From Ligustrum vulgare (taxonomy: Eukaryota; Streptophyta; Magnoliopsida; Lamiales; Oleaceae), in the NCBI GenBank assembly GCA_963555705.1, contig OY743171.1:23244852-23308851 (forward strand): a stretch of DNA of 64,000 nt, given 5' to 3'. Below, in pieces: positions 59,886 to 64,000 of the stretch. The translations under genes were made by a program, and so were the position numbers. The notes beneath the pieces are model-generated. The model ran no database searches. It saw only the letters and a list, made by a program, of their open reading frames with translations, and was not told the origin of the DNA. How positions within the stretch are numbered: the stretch's first letter is position 1; each line of letters starts with the position of its first letter.

Positions 59886-61566
59886 GTACTCATGACACCT
59901 AAATACATCATGACCAGATTTAGCACAAAAATTACAGAATGCCTGGAAAACAGATGTATCCTGCCGATTCTATCGAGGTTGAAATTTCCTGCCATTCTGA
60001 TGGACAGACTCATCTGGCTTGTACAGATTCGGCTGAAATTGTCGTCTTGCATAGTTCCTGGCTGGATGTGAGCTTTGAGTCCTAGCCGCATTGTATTGAT
60101 TATGAGAGGTAGATGCATCTGTATGATTTTTATTCTGTTCCATGTACCTGTATCCAGATTCTCTTACAAAGTTTATTTTATGGTCATGATTTTTACCTTT
60201 ACCTTCATATCCAAGACCTGTTTTTAGGCTGACAGGTCTGCCACTATTCAGGATTTTATCAAGCTGGACGGATCCACGTGCCAGCTTCTTGATTTTGTCT
60301 TGTGCGTTAGCAAGTTCTGAATTTAACCTGCTCACCTCATTTTGTTCATCATCTAAGACTGCAGATACTTCGTCCAGTTGACGTTCCCTGCTGTGTAGTT
60401 GAATCTTCTCTTCTGCATCTTGAAGTTCCTTCCTCAAGTTTTCAGTAATTGATCTGGATTTATCGGCATAAGAAGAGTTACCAGATTCAGCACCAGACAG
60501 CTGTAAAGCAGTAAATGTAGTTACCTGATTTTCAGAATTGCTGCTGTCTGATTCTGATTCTGATTCACCTGAGTCTCCATCACTCCATGTAACATTCATG
60601 GCCTTCCTTCCCTTGGCCTTATTTTGAGTATTAGGACAATCAGCTGCAATGTGTCCATATCCTTCACATTCTCTGCATTGGATTCGACTCCTAGGCTTCC
60701 CTTCAGACGTGTTGGCATTATTCTTTGGATAGAAGTTATTTTTCTTCCATTGTTTTTGTGGTTTTTGATTCTGGCCTTGAAGATTTGTGGACCTTTCTTT
60801 TTTTTTTGCCCTTGAGGAACCTTTTAAATTGTTTGTTGAGAAGTGCAAAATTTTCATCTTTGTCAGTCTCGCCAGAGTCGTCTAGGTTTGCACTGTTCAT
60901 CTTGAAAGCAATTCCTGGTGATTTGTCTTTCTTTCTTCGGGCCAGATTTAACTCATAGGTCATCAATGACCCTACAAGTTCCTCAACTCGCATCGTTGAA
61001 AGATCCTTGCTTTCTTCAATTGCTGTCACTTTTGCATGGAACATGTCTGGTAAAGATCTAAGGATCTTTTGTACAATCCGTTCATTTGAGTAGGTTTTCC
61101 CAAGCGCTTCAGCTGAGTTGGTGAGATCGCTTAATCTGGCATAGAAGCTTTTGAAGTCTTCTTTCTATTCCATATATAATTGTTCAAATTCTAAAGTGAT
61201 CATCTGCAGCTTGGAGGTTTTGACAGCATTGGTTCCTTCGTTTGCTATCCTCAAGGCATCCCATGCTTCCTTGGCCGTTCTTAAGGAGGAGATGAGTCTG
61301 AATTGACCTGGATCAACCAAAGAAAAAATAGCGTTAAGTGCATTAGAATTCCAATTTGCATTAGCTAATTCATCTGCAGTATAAGCACTTCTAGCTATAG
61401 TTGTAACAACACCTCCAGCAGTGACAGTGGGTGCTGTGTAACCTTCAAGAACAGAAGTCCAACAACGTTCATCAATAGATTGAATAAAAATTTCCATACG
61501 GATTTTCCAATATGCATAGTTACTACCAGTTAACAGAGGTGGCCTAAGAGATGCATAGTTTTCCAT
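59886..61566 (-). pseudogene. Copia gag, broken by two stops and a frameshift
   Basis: Starts MENYASLRPPLLTGSNYAYW, then FIQSIDERCW, the usual start of SIRE-type gag. An in-frame TAG near 61,165 ends the first part; the same frame continues through KEDFKSFYARLSDLTNS and MTYELNLARR to about 60,740. There a slip in a run of ten A residues (about 60,798-60,807) moves to the frame 60,857-59,970, which contains a CCHC knuckle (CRECEGYGHIAADC). A second TAG at 59,970-59,972 separates it from pol; just past it, in frame, lies another CCHC knuckle (CNFCAKSGHDVFRC). Gag builds the particle and binds RNA. Confidence 0.8.
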
Positions 61567-61599
61567 TTAGACAATCGGATCTCACTTTCTAGAAGTGAA

Positions 61600-61614
61600 C
61601 CCGCTCTGATACCA
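61600..61614 (-). other. Primer binding site (initiator Met tRNA)
   Basis: The minus strand reads tggtatcagagcggg, two bases inside the 5' LTR edge, complementary to the 3' end of initiator Met tRNA. Confidence 0.92.
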
Positions 61615-61616
61615 AT

Positions 61617-62912
61617 TGAAAATTTGAGGTTGTCTAAATTTTATAAACAGACTGTCACAGACAAGTCTGGACAGTAACCAGTTAACAGTAAATCGTTAAG
61701 CGTTGTTTAGCGCAGTACCAGATGAATCTTGCTAAGGTAGATTCGTCTGGATTGTAAAACGTAAACAATCAGAATAAATTGTGCAGAATTATAAATGGAC
61801 AAGAACACAATAATTTGAGCTTAACGTGGGAAAAACCCTAACAGGGAAAACCCACGGTTCGCATCCTGCGAACAAAAACAAATCACTATATAAGGAAAGA
61901 GTTTATACAGATCAATCTAAACTACAGGATAAATCTACGCATAGATTTATCAAACATCCAAGAAATAGATCACTCCCTGATCCTTCTGTGGCATGTAATG
62001 CGAGATGGCGTCCCACCACTCTTCAGTAATTTTCTTTGAATCTGCAACACTTTTCAGCAACACGAACTCCCGTTCGATCTTGATCCAAACCTCCCGTTTG
62101 ATCTTCACGCTGAAATTCTTTCCTCCTCTAAGTGATTGAATCCTTCTCCCGGAGTATTGAAGTCACAACACAATTGAAGCTTTAATTATTTTTGCACCAC
62201 ACGAAAATAAAGCTTCAAGACTTCTTTAACAAGGTGGACGTGTATTTCTCTAGCACCACACAAAAATTGTATTTTCACGTCACAAGAAGTACGTCCCATA
62301 TTTCTTCTTTTTATAGTGCAATTAGGTTTTCTTGATTCACAAGTTACCTTATTGCACAAGATCTCTAATACCTGCAAAACGGGTTAGAGATAATTAGTAA
62401 AGGTAAGATAAATATTCTTGAATGAATCTTACCATGAATAAAGATAATGATAAATCATAAAGATCTTACCATTTATCAATCAAGTGATAAATCAAGATAT
62501 TTATCACCATATTTTTCGCCCCCTATGAATATTCTTAACAATCAAGAATTTCAACCTTATAATCTTACCATATGCAAAGATAAGACTAAAAATATTCTTG
62601 ACCATATCAAGAAGATACTTACCATACTTTGAGTATCAAGAATAAACACAAGATATTATCAAGAATATTACCAACATATTTTCGAGATTATGATCAAAGA
62701 TTTTCGTGCTTGTGATCAAGTAAATATCAATATTTTCTTGATCATTATCTTTTCAATAAAAAATATTTTACTTGAAAATTAGAGATAAAAAAATATGCAT
62801 AATTTAATTGAACTTAATATATTACTAAATACACGTATATAGTAATTAAATCAAGTTTTATCAAATTATACATTCGTGAAAAATAGGAAATGCCAATATC
62901 ATAGAATTAACA
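61617..62912 (-). repeat. 5' LTR of the copia element
   Basis: 1,296 bp, differing from the 3' LTR at roughly 15 positions and one single-base indel by eye. A TATA box lies near 62,308-62,316 on the minus strand (ctataaaaag). Confidence 0.95.
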
Positions 62913-63021
62913 CTAGCTACCTGCTACGAATTCAGCAATGCACACAACATCCTATTGCCAAAACTTCCAAATATCAACAAATCAATTTTCCAAGCTAAAA
63001 ACCCAACTTAAATCAAAACTG

Positions 63022-63487
63022 ATTACACAATAAACAACAAAATTATCAAAATCCATTAATGCTTTAAAAAAAGTTAAAAACAGAAAATTTCGAAACTAGA
63101 ATGGAAAATGGAACCCAACTGAAGCCCACAAATAAAGATATAAATGGTAGCATGTTAAATTACACAAAATCAGTTAAAAACCAATTATCTATCAAAAGGA
63201 TAAAATGAACAGAATAAAATAAGCAGGAAAGACTTAAACCTTCTTAACGGTTAGCCTCGGAAATTTGGGGACCTCTTCAAGCAATCTGGCCTTTGTTCTC
63301 CAAATATCTGCATTGATAAAAAAGGAAAAATACCCGATTACTTTCTGTAGAAGTCGTCTTTGCTTTCTATCAAAGTTGATTACACAATAAACAACAAAAT
63401 TATCAAAATCCATTAATGCTTTAAAAAAAGTTAAAAACATAAAATTTCGAAACTGGAATGGAAAATGGAACCCAACTCAAGCCCACA
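63022..63487. repeat. Direct repeat, about 115 bp, two copies 350 bp apart
   Basis: gattacacaataaacaacaa...gaacccaact at 63,022-63,122 recurs nearly unchanged at 63,378-63,478. The two copies bracket the SYP7-like exon, and the second copy directly follows sequence at its edge (caaagttgattacac). Confidence 0.75.
63240..63307 (-). pseudogene. SYP7-class syntaxin-like exon (fragment)
   Basis: The minus strand encodes NADIWRTKARLLEEVPKF followed by PRLTVKK, closely resembling a conserved N-terminal segment of plant SYP71-73 Qc-SNAREs (NAEIRRTKARL.EEVPKLQRLAVK). SNAREs of this class act in ER and plasma-membrane fusion. An AG acceptor (tgcag) and a GT donor (AAGAAG|GTTTAAG) fit the edges, although the upstream codons for Asn-Ala overlap the proposed acceptor. 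R to W at one otherwise conserved position suggests decay. No neighbouring exon is recognised between 62,913 and 64,000; the rest may lie beyond the window. It is either an exon of a gene on the minus strand or a captured fragment. Confidence 0.45.
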
Positions 63488-63594
63488 AATAAGAGTCATT
63501 AAGATTTTAATACATCAGTAATTAGAAATACACATTGGACATAATTATTAACTTGTTAATACTGTATTGTTAATCAATAAAACTAAGTTGTTAA

Positions 63595-63925
63595 TCATCT
63601 TACGCTGTAGATACTTCCTATGATTAAGCTGGATATGTTATGCTGTAGTAATTAAATCACCTGAAGCCATCACAAAAGAACAGAACACTTATAAACAAAA
63701 GAGCTTTCTCATATTAGAAGAACTACACGCTTCAAACATGCTGGATATGTTATGCTGTAGTAATTAAAACACCTTAAGCTATCAGAAAATTTACACCTTA
63801 TGCTGTAGATACTTCCTGTGATTAAGCTGGATATGTTATGCTGTAGTAATTAAATCACCTGAAGCCATCACAGAAGAACAGAACACTAATTAACAAAAGA
63901 GCTTTCTCATATTAGAACTACAGCA
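63595..63925. repeat. Tandem repeat (gctggatatgttatgctgta), three copies
   Basis: ctggatatgttatgctgtag occurs at about 63,630, 63,741 and 63,825. The first and third lie in longer near-identical blocks running from cttacgctgtag or cttatgctgtag through gagctttctcatattag. Confidence 0.75.
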
Positions 63926-64000
63926 TACAAATCACAGAACATGTTAAACAGAAATATAATCAGATTTTAATACATCAAATTTTAATACATCACAGTACTT

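Larger units (their letters stand above)
51961..62912 (-). mobile_element. SIRE/Maximus-type Ty1/copia element, 10.95 kb
   Basis: Full-length on the minus strand. 5' LTR 61,617-62,912, initiator-Met PBS, gag, pol in copia order (protease, integrase, RT, RNase H), a spacer, an env-like extra ORF, a polypurine tract and the 3' LTR 51,961-53,257. Large size, the Met PBS and an extra ORF after pol are features of the SIRE/Maximus lineage. The flanking 5-mers are ccagc (51,956-51,960) and ctagc (62,913-62,917), a target duplication with one change. By eye the LTRs differ at only about 15 sites, so insertion is fairly recent. Gag and the extra ORF are broken, so the copy is probably not autonomous. 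Confidence 0.9.

Overview
This is plant nuclear DNA: AT-rich, with widely spaced spliced or single-exon genes, abundant LTR retrotransposons, MITEs, microsatellites and one plastid-derived fragment. The CXIP4-type gene, the ATL-like RING-H2 gene and the fragments resembling RPA70 and SYP7 all have flowering-plant relatives, so a dicot-like angiosperm is most likely; I cannot name the species. No CRISPR array, operon, tRNA or rRNA was seen.

Layout. 1-2,400: AT-rich repeats with an inverted-repeat element and a 0.4 kb tandem duplication. 2,385-8,575: four head-to-tail units of a decayed Ty3/gypsy-like LTR. 9,534-9,977 (-): an intact membrane-anchored RING-H2 gene. 10,206-17,093: a palindromic foldback-type DNA element carrying two separate LTR insertions (10,405-13,223 and 13,382-16,258), each bounded by TG...CA and a perfect 5-bp target duplication. 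17,240-17,614: two MITEs. 18,200-20,170 (-): a decayed gypsy gag. 20,213 to about 25,740: a long TGTAACACCC-type LTR interrupted by a second, internally deleted copy of the 10,405 LTR. About 25,748-26,006: a fragment of the plastid gene ycf2. 27,255-28,340: a MITE cluster. 28,746-29,720 (+): an intact CXIP4-like zinc-knuckle gene, the best-preserved host gene here.

32,059-44,475 is a Tat-type Ty3/gypsy block. The end of an integrase lies on the minus strand, and on the plus strand there is a spliced, promoter-bearing extra gene (antisense ORF) split by a 5.7 kb chromovirus/Tekay-like element. 44,860-46,970 holds C-rich minisatellite DNA. 47,000-51,100 is AT-rich with microsatellites, foldback and TIR elements and a likely Helitron end. 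51,706-51,855 (+) is the first exon of an RPA70-like gene. 51,961-62,912 (-) is an 11 kb SIRE/Maximus-type Ty1/copia element with 1.3 kb LTRs, an open 1,080-residue pol, a broken gag and a broken env-like extra ORF. 63,240-63,307 (-) resembles an internal exon of a SYP7-class SNARE.

Two genes look intact (RING-H2 and CXIP4-like). Nearly everything else is transposable DNA in successive layers. I see no clearly new biological system. The most distinctive items are the nested foldback structure, the self-promoted spliced antisense gene of the Tat block, a 100-bp-arm palindrome beside it, the ycf2 transfer, and the copia element lying between two host exons.
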